Shown: positions 39,332 to 50,163, counted from the first letter of the stretch. The stretch is DNA of 64,000 nt from Podaxis mareebaensis (GCA_018524725.1 JAEUWP010000174.1:62001-126000), one strand, 5' to 3'. Translations and numbers: made by a program. The notes: generated by a model from the sequence alone, not told the origin.

Positions 39332-40420
39332 ATGAACTCCCATTTTAACAACGCCCACGATTTTGTCTTAAACAATCCCACTATATATAATGTCACAATG
39401 TCCACACATCATATGGATGACGATGGTGCGCAACTTCATCGGCTTGCTCTGTCCTCTGCCCACTTTCCTGTATCAGTCCTCAGGCTCATAGCCCCATATG
39501 TCATTGAAGGGGCGGAGTTTGACTCATCTGATCGTGACCCTCCTCCTCGATGTCACCCAGGAACGAGAGAGACCCTCCTGAACCTCATTTTCGTCTGGCG
39601 TCACAACGAGAATCGCCCTAAACGCCTCCTGTGGCTCAAAGGCTGTGCTGGCGTCGGCAAAACCGCGATTATCCAAACCCTTGCCGAAGCCGAAGCCGAA
39701 GGCGCAGGCAACTTGGGGGCAACATTCTTCTTCTCTCGCAGAAATCAACGTTACGCCTTCAATGGTGTCCTCGCAACAATCGCATACCAACTCGCAGTCA
39801 AGGATCCCAACTATCGAGACTACGTCGCCCAACGTATAGCCGCCGATCCCCGCCTCTTCAAGAAATCGATGCCTGCGCAGTTTGAGCTGTTTATTACGCA
39901 GCCTTTTGGTCGGTTGATGCTCTGGCAAGGTCCAGATGCCTATTCAATCTACCTCGATGGCCTCGACGAGTGGTCTGGCGAAAGGGTTCAATGCCAGCTC
40001 ATTGAGCTCATTAGTTCGTTCACGCTCCAGTATCCTCAAGCGCTCCTCATCTGGATCGTCGCCAGCCGCCCAGAAGTCCACCTCCAAGCCCTCTTCGCAC
40101 GCGACGACATTATTCCCAGTTATTGGACCATAACGATCCCGACAAACCGGCATGGGGTACATCAAGGCGTTGACAGAGCCCTCCGCATCGAGCGCGTCAA
40201 CAATGGTACCCACGCCGAAGGTTCGTGCCTTCAATGTGGCGGGGTTGGACACTGGGCTATGGATTGCCCCAACTTCAGGTGTCGAGGATGTCAGCGCACA
40301 GCCCCGGGTCACTATGCCTATGACTGCAACCAGTATCAATGCCCCCACTGTCGTGTTTTCCGACCCGGCCACAGAGCATTATATTGCGAACAGAACCCAC
40401 GAAACAACCCACCATTCTGA
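39332..40420 (+). CDS. Short NACHT NTPase with three C-terminal CCHC zinc knuckles
   Basis: An intronless 362-residue protein. It opens MNSHFNNAHDFVLNNPTIYN, a short leader common before Agaricomycete NACHT domains. Residues 104-111 are the Walker A GCAGVGKT, 204-213 the Walker B region YSIYLDGLDE and 241-246 a sensor-like WIVASR. The NACHT core then stops near residue 270, without the usual winged helix and repeat array. In their place are three zinc knuckles: C299-C312 (CX2CX4HX4C), C317-C332 and C337-C352 (both CX2CX6HX4C), each with the typical GH. NACHT proteins are signal-transducing NTPases used in fungal allorecognition and immunity; zinc knuckles usually bind single-stranded nucleic acid. 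A nucleic-acid sensor is therefore an attractive reading, but it is inference. The frame is intact, and a paralog at 44,767 keeps the same design. Confidence 0.8.
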   Translation: MNSHFNNAHDFVLNNPTIYNVTMSTHHMDDDGAQLHRLALSSAHFPVSVLRLIAPYVIEGAEFDSSDRDPPPRCHPGTRETLLNLIFVWRHNENRPKRLLWLKGCAGVGKTAIIQTLAEAEAEGAGNLGATFFFSRRNQRYAFNGVLATIAYQLAVKDPNYRDYVAQRIAADPRLFKKSMPAQFELFITQPFGRLMLWQGPDAYSIYLDGLDEWSGERVQCQLIELISSFTLQYPQALLIWIVASRPEVHLQALFARDDIIPSYWTITIPTNRHGVHQGVDRALRIERVNNGTHAEGSCLQCGGVGHWAMDCPNFRCRGCQRTAPGHYAYDCNQYQCPHCRVFRPGHRALYCEQNPRNNPPF

Positions 40421-41379
40421 AACCAACAAGTTTATTCTCTTTGGTGGCGACGTTTCCTCGTTTCCAGAGCTCTACTTTCACCGAACCACCATTCCCGTAA
40501 CTCCGACGAAGCAAGACGAAAGATCAAACGACGCCTCTACATCGAGTTCGCAAAAGATAAAGCTGAACATTCCAGTCTTGACTCACCAGCATGCAATGGA
40601 AAATTAGAGCATATACTGCATCAGGGCTTCTGTACTCACTGTTACTCGTTTTATCAGCATAGGATCCACGGCCGAATCCCACTTCAACGACTAGCTAACA
40701 TTCGTTCGCGCTGCCGCCCAAGAGGCAAACGTTCGTACGCAAACTCGAAGAAAGGCGATACTCGCGGCACCGCTCGATCTAACTTAACGCCAAATCATGC
40801 CCAACGTTCTTCCCGCCGCCGTCCGTCGGCACTATCATTGACAACAACCAGCCGGACTGGTATGAAGCTCACGTACCTTTTAACAACTGTGAATTAGATT
40901 TACCGCACCACTGGACCTAATTGTCGACGTGAAGTTCTTGAACAAGTCGATACTCTGACGAAGTACATCGTAACACAGGGCAACAGATGGAACGAACGAA
41001 CGAATATATCAAGGAGAGTGTGGAGGCTCCTTGATCCTGAACCGCCACGTGTGCGGTCGAGACGCCTCCCCAGGGCGGCAAAACGGTCCAGCCTCGTCCC
41101 TAAAGCGAACATGGGACAGGATAGACAACGTCGATGCTATATACAGAGCACGAGGCCTCCATTACGGGAAAAATACCAGTGGGCTTACGTGTCAGAACAC
41201 ATGGGAACCTTCATGTCCACCCAAGACACCTTGTGGGCCCGGCATCCCTTAAACGCAAGGCAATGAACTCTCAACACCTCGAAGCATACACCCCTTTTGC
41301 GGAAGACCCAACAAAGAAGGGAACGACACATCCCAGTCAACGACTCGACAAAACAAGCGCGGCTACAGACCAAGCAGCT
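40421..41379 (+). other. Downstream flank with a 130-codon open stretch
   Basis: After the NACHT stop, another frame stays open from about 40,510 to 40,896. It is basic and holds a CTHC pair near 40,630, so it could be a former C-terminal extension reached by a lost splice or frameshift. I see no start codon or family signature. The rest holds only short overlapping frames. Confidence 0.25.
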
Positions 41380-42420
41380 CGGAGAAAAATCAATGGACCA
41401 AGACGCCGAGAATAGAAGCAGAGGAAATCGGGCACCACCCAACGGATCAAGCCAGGGAGCTGCACCTGGAGTAGAGGCCTCCATCCACTCCCCCACCCTC
41501 AACGTTTCGAAGACGGACATGGCCGCCTCCCCCCCGCCAAAGAGCGAATGGGCGAAGACCCCAAGGCTGGCATTTTGTTCGACCCAGTCCCGCGCAGAGC
41601 CATCCGAAATCACAATCATTACATCCAAGCGCCTCATCTACACCGCCCTACCCACCGAAGAGTTTCCACTTCTCAATAGTCAAGCCGGTTACACAGGACC
41701 TAGCACCTCACATTACCCAATACGTCGCAACCCCTCAAGACCGTTATGCTATCTGGATCAGACCCTAGGCTACGCGCCACATACAGATGATCTCCAAACC
41801 GCCTGTCAGCGCGTTACCGAAACTCTCAAGAAATTCCCCGAACGACCCTGTTCAACCTAATCCAGCCCACAACCGAAGACGGGAAGAGCGCCGACCCCGA
41901 TAGAAACCCCCCGGTACTGCGCCGTTACCGGTCTGACCAAGGAAGATCTCAACCTTACCACCGAAACCAAGGTTGTTGCCTCCCAAACCGCTACGCTCTT
42001 CATAATTCCCCTATCCCAACCCATCCCTCCACACGTCATGATCCTAAAAGGTGTAACCTTTTTCACGAAGCTACAAGACAGTGGGGCGGAAACTATAAGA
42101 GCGGCAGTCATTGACACCCTCGAAAAGAATAAAGGCACACTCAGGAGCATCCTCGCCAAGAGCATCAAAGACCCATGCGCAAATTCTCAACTCACCCTCC
42201 ATCAACAACACCGCCGCCATATCAGTTCGACTAGAAGACGCCAAACGTTACTGCGCAACCGCCTCTGACAACGCCTCCACCGACATATCCGCCTATCACC
42301 GCCTCATGACCCATCTCATGGATCTAAACTACCTAACTCTGGGGTTCTGCATTGAGGGTTCGGGGTGCGTGCATGAACCGCGGATCTCGAGACCACCCGA
42401 CCCTTAACTGCACCTTCTCC
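41380..42420 (+). pseudogene. Frame-broken relic of an unidentified, possibly gag-like gene
   Basis: Coding-like sequence continues on the + strand but jumps frame. One frame (to 41,860) reads SEWAKTPRLAFCSTQ and EFPLLNSQAGYTGPSTSHYP; another (about 41,920-42,268) reads TGLTKEDLNLTTETKVVASQ and PPHVMILKGVTFFTKLQDSG; a third (to 42,407) has AYHRLMTHLMDLNYLTLGF. Together they suggest one older protein broken by small indels. It faintly resembles gag-like proteins of basidiomycete retroelements, but I cannot name the family. Confidence 0.4.
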
Positions 42421-42554
42421 AAATTGTCTCCTGACTGACTCCTCGCGAAGGACGAAGATTTTCTCCGGACTTCGGAGACCGTCAAACGCGAGGGAGGTAG
42501 ATGTAGGAGGGGAGCCCAACGGGTAGAAGAACTGGCCCGTTTTGATTTTTTTAC

Positions 42555-43100
42555 ACTGTATCGCCCTTCCCCACTCTCCTGTATCAGTCCGCAGGGAACG
42601 AGGTTCTCCTGAACCCCATTAGCGCCGCAACGAGGATCGCCATAAACGCCTTTCATGGCTCAACGGCTGTGCTGTGCTAATGCCAGCAAAACCATGGTCA
42701 TCCTAACCATCGCCAAGACAGAAGCAGAAGACACAAGGAGACTGGGACCTTTTTTCGTTCCGTTAACCCATTTTGCGAGTATGATGGGGCATGAAATCGT
42801 CTTGGGGGCTCGCTTGGCTTGAAGAAAGGCTTATCCGCAATTTCTGGTCCTGCCTCACTTTTCCTTCTTTGGCTAGCAAAGCTCAGAAAAGGAATACCAA
42901 AGTAGCCGCTATGGTACAAAGTATATCCAATCGAACGCCTTTAGGTATAAGAATACCGTGTGATCCCTGTTAGGTTAGACGGCTGTGGCTTGAGGTCTAC
43001 GAGCTATTAGACAATGAGGAAGCTCAATGCCGGCTCATCGAACCCATCAGCCCATTCACACTCCAGTATCCCCAGGCATCTTTCGCGCATGTTGCTCGTG
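42555..43100 (+). pseudogene. Shattered third copy of the NACHT gene
   Basis: Nucleotide similarity to the intact NACHT gene is visible by eye in two pieces. Piece one (about 42,563-42,750) matches the stretch from CTGTATCAGTCC through the Walker A region (GGCTCAACGGCTGTGCTG) to the following EAEA codons. Piece two (about 43,009-43,100) matches the part encoding QCQLIELISSFTLQYPQA. Frameshifts and stops break it, and a 260-base segment that is not NACHT sits between the pieces. The zinc-knuckle end is absent. Confidence 0.6.
42750..43010 (+). repeat. Short dispersed repeat, copy A
   Basis: About 261 bases that recur at 46,331-46,593 in the same orientation. Shared blocks include GTTAACCCATTTTGCGAGTA, TTTTCCTTCTTTGGCTAG and GGTTAGACGGCTGTGGCTTG. 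It separates the two halves of a NACHT relic, so it may be an insertion. Exact ends are uncertain because both edges resemble old NACHT sequence. Confidence 0.65.
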
Positions 43101-44766
43101 ACACGTGACAAAGTCTGAATGTACTCCAAACAGCTCAGGATATCCGTCTCTATATCTGAGCAGTCAGCCAGATCGCATTTGATAAACTGGAAAGGTATGT
43201 GTTAACAGTTATCTCGGATGATTTGGTAAATGTTTTGCTTTGGATAAGATGTTACATGAGACCTCTTCCCTATGATGACAGATTCTCTGAGCTAACGCTT
43301 CCGCCTCCACTGGAGATGTGCGACAGGTTATTCACGTACACAACCGAAGGCTCAATATCTGACTGTAGTCGCGTATTGAACTGAGTGACCAAAGACCATA
43401 TATCTTACGAACTCGTCTGGTGGCGTCGACAGCTATCCATCAAATTCGACTTGATCGGCCTCTGGGGTCGACTTCCCGTACATTTGATTTCGCCTTATCC
43501 CACAATATGTAAGTATTGTCATTGACAACAAGTGCCCATCCAGAGAGCAGGAGCCTGGACTCGGCCGGTTCCTCGGGTTAGCCACTTCATGAATGTGCAC
43601 TATTTCACTATGAACTACCTGGCGTTATACGGTGCACTGTCAGGGTGCCGACGCAGCTGCGGCGGCGCACAACTCACCCACTGCCGATTTTTATTGATTC
43701 CATTTCTGGCACCAATCAGCCTCAAAAGGCTCGTCAGTATTCTCGAGTCGTTTGTGCATTTCTGTTCGACGCCCGGCACACATTCATGTTCACATGTAAT
43801 ACAATTTATAGATTTCGGGTGAGATTTCGAGTTCATCAGCACTGAAACACATAAAGAACGTCCCGAGCCCCAGTTCGGAATGTAGATTAATAAAACTTAA
43901 ACACGCTCTGAAAGCCGAAGAATGTACAATTTAATGCCCACCGTCCACCAGCTCCCTCTCGTCAACAGGCATACAGTCCACCCAGTACAATGGCTTCCAT
44001 ATTTTCCCCTTCATTTGTTTGCAACTTCGCTATAAAGTCATCTGTTGTCCCAGGGGCCTCCGACACTCCACTCCCGTCTCAGTCATACAGTGTCAGCAGT
44101 GTCTCTTCGTGGAGTATACGCTTCTCTCTTTCTACCACCAAGTATCTACACTCCATGTCCCCTTTTTCGCGTAACCCATCTCTACCCTTGTATGTAACTC
44201 CACTTGTCACACCCAAAAAATTAGGGCAATGCTTTAACCTTACCCGCGACAGGCCTTAGTCGTCCCAGTTATGCTAACCCCATCCTCTGCGAGCTTGGAA
44301 CCCATTACATTGGCTTAGGCGTTATCTGGGCCAATATAGGGTGATATAAATCTCAGCGAGTTGGTCACCCATATCAACATCTCAAATTGATGAGAAAGTG
44401 GATCACGTTTCACCCATTTTGGAGCCAAAATTTTGACACAGGCCAAATTTCCAACGGAAATTTTTGAAAAATGTGTATTTTGTGCCTATTTCGCTAAGCT
44501 GGGCTCGTTCCCGGAATGTCGCAAAATTCTAACAAGACGATCCCAAGATATATAACTTGTCGAGTTTGATCGTCCGCGACTGTAGGTGAAAGTAAAGGAG
44601 CAGTGAAAAGGCGAGGAAAGCGAGTAGATGGTCAGAGGCCACTGTAAGATCAATGGACTAGAGGCAGTGGGAAGATAAGAGTCGACAATCATACTCGTGC
44701 TGGGAAATTGTCGAGTGAGGAGGAAGAGTTATTGCCAGAGGAACTGGGAACTTGTAAATATCGAAG
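43101..44766. other. 1.7 kb without a supported gene
   Basis: Short frames only. The stretch 44,300-44,500 is AT-rich. No domain, RNA or named repeat could be recognised; it is probably decayed repeat DNA. Confidence 0.35.
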
Positions 44767-45846
44767 TCATGGATCATTTCGTGGGTTCTGATCGCAGTAC
44801 TTCGCTCTGTGGCCGGGTTGAAAGACACCACAGTGGGGACATCGGTACTGACGGCAGTCATAGGCGTAGTGACCCGGAGCGGTGCGATTACAGCCTAGAC
44901 ACCTGAAGCTTGGGCAATCCAAAGCCCAGTGTCCGACGCCACCACATTCAAGACATTGGTCTTCACTATGGGTGTCACTATTATTGCGCCTGGTACGAAG
45001 GTCCTGCTCGGCATCTTGACGTGCTTCGTGCGAGTTTGTAGGAATGGTGATCGGATAGCAACTAGAAGCGATGTCATCTCGTGCGAAGAGGGCTTGGAGG
45101 TGGCTCTTGCGACGGCTGGCGATAATCCAGACAAGGGGCGCCTTCGGGTATCGAAGCGTAAATGAACTGATGAGCTCGACAAGCTGGCATTGAGCTGCTT
45201 CATCGTGACATTCGTCTAGGCCATCCAAATATATTGACCAGGAATCGGGTCCATTGCAAAGCATCTTTTCACCAAAAGGCTGCGTGATGAACAGCTTAAA
45301 TTGTGCGGACACGATTTTCTCAAAGAGGAGGGGGTCTTCGGCCACGCGTCCGGCAATGTAGGCTTGGTAGGTTGAGTCCTTGGCCGCAAGTCGGTATGCG
45401 ATTGTTGCAAGGACGCCATTGAGGTCATCACGTCCGTCTCGGCGGGAGAAAAAGAACGTTGCGCCGAGTTTGCCTGCCCCTTCGGCTTCGGCTTCAGCGA
45501 GTGTTTGGATAATAGCAGATTTGCCAACACGAGCGGAACCGTTGAGCCATAGGAGGCGTTCGGTTCGGTTCTCATTGTGACGCCAGGCGAGGATGATATT
45601 CATGAGCTCCTGATTTGTTCCTGGAAGACATCGGGGAGGAGGATCGCGATCAGAGGAGTCGAACTCTGCGCCCTGAATAACATATGGGAGCATGAAGTGG
45701 AGGGCTAGTACGGGAATGTGAGCAGATTACGCTATGAACCGATCAGGTTGCATACTGTTGGGGACCATATAATAATAGTTGTTGACATCGTATATTGTAG
45801 GGATGTTGAAGACAAAATGGTGGGCATGGCTGAAGTGACCGCTCAT
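44767..45846 (-). pseudogene. Second NACHT/zinc-knuckle copy with one in-frame stop
   Basis: This copy is inverted relative to the one at 39,332 and has almost the same length. From 45,846 the frame reads MSGHFSHAHHFVFNIPTIYD, then meets TAA at 45,727-45,729, and resumes in the same frame as SAHIPVLALHF and MLPYVIQGAEFDSSDRDPP. The 308 codons from the Met at 45,693 are fully open. Walker A is GSARVGKS, Walker B IYLDGLDE, and all three zinc knuckles keep every Cys and His. The stop replaces one Ser codon before the NACHT core, so translation from the internal Met would still give the complete NTPase and knuckles. Many differences from copy one are at third codon positions, which argues for past or present selection on the protein. 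Labelled pseudogene because of the stop; a shortened functional gene is possible. Confidence 0.7.
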
Positions 45847-46330
45847 GATACAAGGGGCTAAACCAGATAATTTGTCAATGTCCGCTACGTCCCCGCGAAT
45901 TAACATACTCGTGGGAAAGACGCCCTCATGGTAATGGCTAAGAATAGATTGCTGACAAAGCAGTGACACGGTTGGGACTGCATGCTCTTCCTCGAAAGCG
46001 CCTGAGGCACCCACCCTAACACGCACATGTTCACCTCACCTCCATCAACTACAAAAAAAACTCATGCCCTCACTTATACCGCTAACCTTTTACCCCAGGC
46101 TCGTGAAATCATATCCCACTCGGACTGTGCCCCAAACGTGTTGCTGACAGCAGTCAAACCGGGTGAGATGATGTCGCTTTTGTTTAGGTTTGTCCATGGA
46201 ACTTCAGGCGGGCGGGATTGAGAAGTTGAGAGGGGTTGCTGCTGGAATGAGGTTTAGTATTCGGCCTTTGGGGAGGATGCGAGGGAAGGGTTATTTTACA
46301 TGGGAGTTTGTGGTAATATAGTAGGGTCAA
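45847..46330. other. Upstream flank of the second NACHT copy
   Basis: The NACHT copy-two frame stays open upstream to 46,026 on the - strand without similarity to copy one. A short A-run lies near 46,053. No separate gene is supported. Confidence 0.35.
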
Positions 46331-46593
46331 CTTTTTTTTTCGCTCTGTTAACCCATTTTGCGAGTACTTATGGGCTATGAAGTCGTCTTGGGTTCGCTTG
46401 AAGAAATAGGTTTATCCGCAATGTCTGGTACCGCCTTACTTTTCCTTCTTTGGCTAGGAAAGCTCATAGAAAGGTAATACCAAAGTAATCGCTATGGTAC
46501 AAAGCATATCCAATTGAACGCCCCTAGTTACAAGAATCAGGCGTAGTTCCCCGTAGGTTAGACGGCTGTGGCTTGGGGTCTGTGAGCTGTTAG
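46331..46593 (+). repeat. Short dispersed repeat, copy B
   Basis: Second copy of the 260-base repeat at 42,750-43,010. It is preceded by a run of nine T and followed by a run of about eleven A. The A-run at the right end recalls a retroposed tail, but copy A lacks it. It lies just past the 3' end of the GTPase-kinase gene. Confidence 0.65.
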
Positions 46594-46621
46594 AAAAAAA
46601 AAAACCAAGCGGATGCTGAGA

Positions 46622-49600
46622 TTAGTTTGTTCCCCGAACGCAAAGAAAATCACTCACCTCGCGCAGGATCATCACGACTTGTTCGAGCTCGACTTTGTTT
46701 GGGACCTCCTCTGTCGGGTTCAGAAGGGTCGAATCACTCTCTGGGCTCGTTGGAGTTTCTGGTCTGTCATCTCGGATATCCAGCTTCCCGAAATGATCTT
46801 GGATGTCCCGAGATGTAGGTCGATCCCCCGGTGCATACCTCCAACAGCGCTCCATCAAAGCCCATATCTGATCATCAATCTCATCCCAGTCATCATGACC
46901 TGGTTCCGGCCGTTGAGGGATTTCTTTTTTGTGTAGAGCAATTATTACTGGAGGGTCTGAGTCATATTGGCAAAATGGAATCCTCCGGGATAGCACCTGC
47001 AAAATTGTCACTCGGTTAGCAGTGAAAGGGCAAGAAGGGTGCCCATACCTCGTAGCATAGACAACCAAATGACCAGATATCCCATGGCTTTGTCGGTCGC
47101 TTCGACTGCTCTTCACCCAGCGATTCTGGGGCTGTCCAGTGCCTCGTACCTCCAATAAGTGATGAAGTATGCTCATGCCCCGCAGTGGCCGTTATGTGGG
47201 ATATTCCGAAGTCCGCGATTAACGCCCGTCCTTCGTCTGAAATCAATACATTTTCCTGCGAAAGACTCCTTGAATAACAGCCTCATACAACATAAAGAAT
47301 CTGTTCTGACCCCTTTAAGATCACTGTGGACGATGTTCAAATCATGCAGGTACGCCAGGCCATCGATGACGTCAGAGAGCTGAGGATCACTCAGCGTAAC
47401 GATCACAAGTAATGCTAACGTAACACCGTCCTCACCAGAGGCATCCGCGACTTTTGTGGGAGTTTTCTTGCGTACTTGCGAAGTGTTCCATTGCTCATCC
47501 ATGGAGAAACAAGGCAGATCTTTGATACCCCGCCGGCCAGGTATACTCCATAAAATGGCAAAATATTACGGTGTGACAGATGAGCCCAGAGCGTCAGTTC
47601 CTTGATATATGCCTGCAAACACTCCTTCAATAGAGACGTAACAGTGTAGGATGGTGGGACCTACGCATAGGGTTTTGTTAGTTTTGTTATTATGGCGGCC
47701 GTGTTTGGGAATCTTGACGCAGACAGGCCGACCCTGGTGCTGTCCTCTGTGCACGTCCGCGAAGCCTCCTGCTGCTATAGGTTCAGGATCGTACTGTACG
47801 TCGTTCAGTGCATGGCACTGAGGGTAAACTCGGGAAGATGTCGCGAGTTTGCAAAGCATAACCAGAATGCGGTTGCCTTCACTGGTCGTGGGCAGGTTTT
47901 CTCCTTGACGGAGGATCTTGAACAATAATGTCTAAGAATCCGAGGCAAGCGGATAATTATGTGAGGACGTACTGTACTTAAGGAATCAGCCACGGTTTGA
48001 GCATTCCTACGATCCATCCCAGATAACAATCTATCGACTTTCTGGGGAGGATTGCCTATGATCTTTGATATCAAAAGGCACAAGTCTTGCATGCCAGTGA
48101 CACCTAGATCCGACGATTTCTTTGGTGCTTCTTTCATCTGTCCCGGGTCATTCTCCTGCCTTTCCACAATGGTTTCAGTGATCCCCTGCGGTTGCTGCAC
48201 AGCAGAGGCAGTAGCCAAGTTGATAGGTATCTGTCGGTGTAACGAGTGATTCACGGTTGTGACACCTGGTCCACAAGGGAACTACCTACCGCTAAATTGC
48301 TTAGGGCGGACTCCATTACATTATTACAATCAATGGTAGCTCGGATATCATCCGGATCGAGCGTAAGCCGGTGCGATGAGGGGGTCAGTTTCAACTTCTG
48401 CGCAATTCGCTCTATCTTCTCCAGTTGCCTAGCGTATAGGTGAGAGCTGGCGGGTCTGGGCTGGGCCATGGGCCACGTACCTGCAAAGTGACTCCATCGC
48501 ACCATTAACTGCCTTGGGATAATGCTCTTGCGTCAGCCGGTCCCGGTCACAAATATCACCAATGAACCGGCTGACATTGACTATCAAGTCGACAAGGGAG
48601 CGGTCTACGTTACTTATTTCCTGCAATCACCTTTAGCAGCGATTTCTTTATAAACAGGCATCCAACCCACCTTTAATATCTCCGCTATTCGTAATGCCAC
48701 TCCGATGCCATTTACAAGGCCAGGTGCGGTGATATCAGTGACAGAAGAAAGGGCAAGCTTCAGTGCCCGAATCGCGCACGTAGGGCCACTTGTGGATAGG
48801 CCGGCATCGGGTCCAACAGGAGCATCGATTTGGGAATTCGCGTTAGGGATGTCGCGGGCAACGTTATGCGGAAGTAAAGCTTCAGGTGGACTTGATTGAA
48901 CCAGTTCCACGGCGATCATGGCAGTCCGCGGCGGAATATTACAGTCCCTGGGTGGAGGCGGTTTGTCAGGGGGTTGAACTGAGTTCAGGTCGCTCCTGGG
49001 GGGAGATTGTTGTTCCTCAATCCCCTCCGATTCAACGCCCGCATTCGCCTTCGGAGGTTTTGTCTCCTCACAACTCCTGCTGTCGACATTACTCAATCCC
49101 ACAAGTGTTGCGGTTTTCTTCTTGGGTCGGGAGATCAGGCGTCCGACTACCTGGACACTGCGACGAAACCAAGCAAACAGGGACAGGACTGCTGATGTTT
49201 CGTGCAAAGGTTTATTTTGATCGACCATCTCCTTTTGGATTTGCAGAGGCTTTGGAGGCATAGGCAATGCGCGAATGATATCCCATGCCGAAGACTTTTC
49301 ATTTTGAAATCGCAGCATCTGCGACCCCCCGTCAAGAAAACACTTCCAAAAGTCATTGCGGAGTCCTTCCTCGTTTCTGATACCCGAAACATCGTCGTCC
49401 TTGAGCTGATTCCACTGTGTCGTTACAAGGATGACATTAGAGAGCGCACCCTCGCCACAGATGTTTTCGAACATGTTCAGGTTCTGCATAAACGAGTTCG
49501 TCATGCGGGGGTGCGTAATCGGATGAAGGTACAAGATCCCGGATAGTTTCACGCCGCCCTGGTACCTATAAAGCCCGTGAGTAGGTGGATCGGGAGTGAA

Positions 49601-50163
49601 GAGACTAAGCGGACGTTTTTTCAAGCCAACGTGCTATCTCTTCCAAAATGGCCAAATCACTCCTGAAAGTATCGTCGAAACCTGGTGTATCCACCAAAAC
49701 AAATTCGCGTCCATCTATTGGATCCTGGCATGGAACGACTTGCAATGTTTGAGTACAAGAAATCAACCCGTCGCCGACCAGGACATCGTCCGCGCCGGTC
49801 GCAGTTTTTACAAGCTATTTTGGCAATAAGGAACTGGACAGCGAACCCAAAGACTTTATGAAACTTACCGTGCTCTTGCCAGCACCCGTAGGCCCCATTA
49901 CACTAGATGCACGAAGTCCACGCAATCAGCCTCGCAGATTCCCATAGGAATAATTCCAAGCACTCACGCGACGATTCTTGGTACGCTTCCAGGGGGATTG
50001 TCACTATTTCTCTGAGTAGTTGGGGCTCCGCGACGACGCTCGCGACCATTTGCCTTTTTGGAGCTCCTTCTCGAAGAACTGGCGGAAGGCGGAGGTCGAG
50101 AAGACTGGGTAATCGGTCAGTCACGGAAATTACCCGTTTCGGCGAAAGCACACGAACCTGCAT
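46622..50163 (-). CDS. Fusion protein: AIG1-like GTPase, MLKL/HeLo-like helical bundle, protein kinase
   Basis: About ten exons. The start at 50,163 is a model: MQ spliced over a 54-base intron into a basic Ser/Arg-rich leader. G domain (about 49,250-49,960): PRIVAVMGPTGAGKST (G1), FVLVDTPGFDDTFRSD (G3) and VILVTTQWNQL at the G4 position, as in AIG1/GIMAP-like P-loop proteins. A Pro-rich linker follows. The helical region (about 48,250-48,790) reads IRALKLALSSVTDITAPGLV, GVALRIAEILK, DLIVNVSRFIGDICDR, LEKIERIAQKL and NVMESALSNLAV, like the MLKL N-terminal four-helix bundle found in many basidiomycete proteins. Kinase (46,830-47,840): glycine loop IAAGGFADVHRG, Lys in VCVKIPK, catalytic loop IVHSDLKGEN (HSD, so non-RD), DFG and WTAPESL. 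All catalytic residues are present. Known bundles of this type permeabilise membranes in cell death; that role here is inference. Confidence 0.75.

Noticed and set aside
39524..40372. - strand frames of 134 and 142 codons
   Set aside because: Antisense shadows of the intact NACHT gene, which has all motifs on the + strand.
45727..45760. An intron removing the stop in the second NACHT copy
   Set aside because: The only nearby GT...AG pair would be about 28 bases, too short for introns in this window (about 50 bases).
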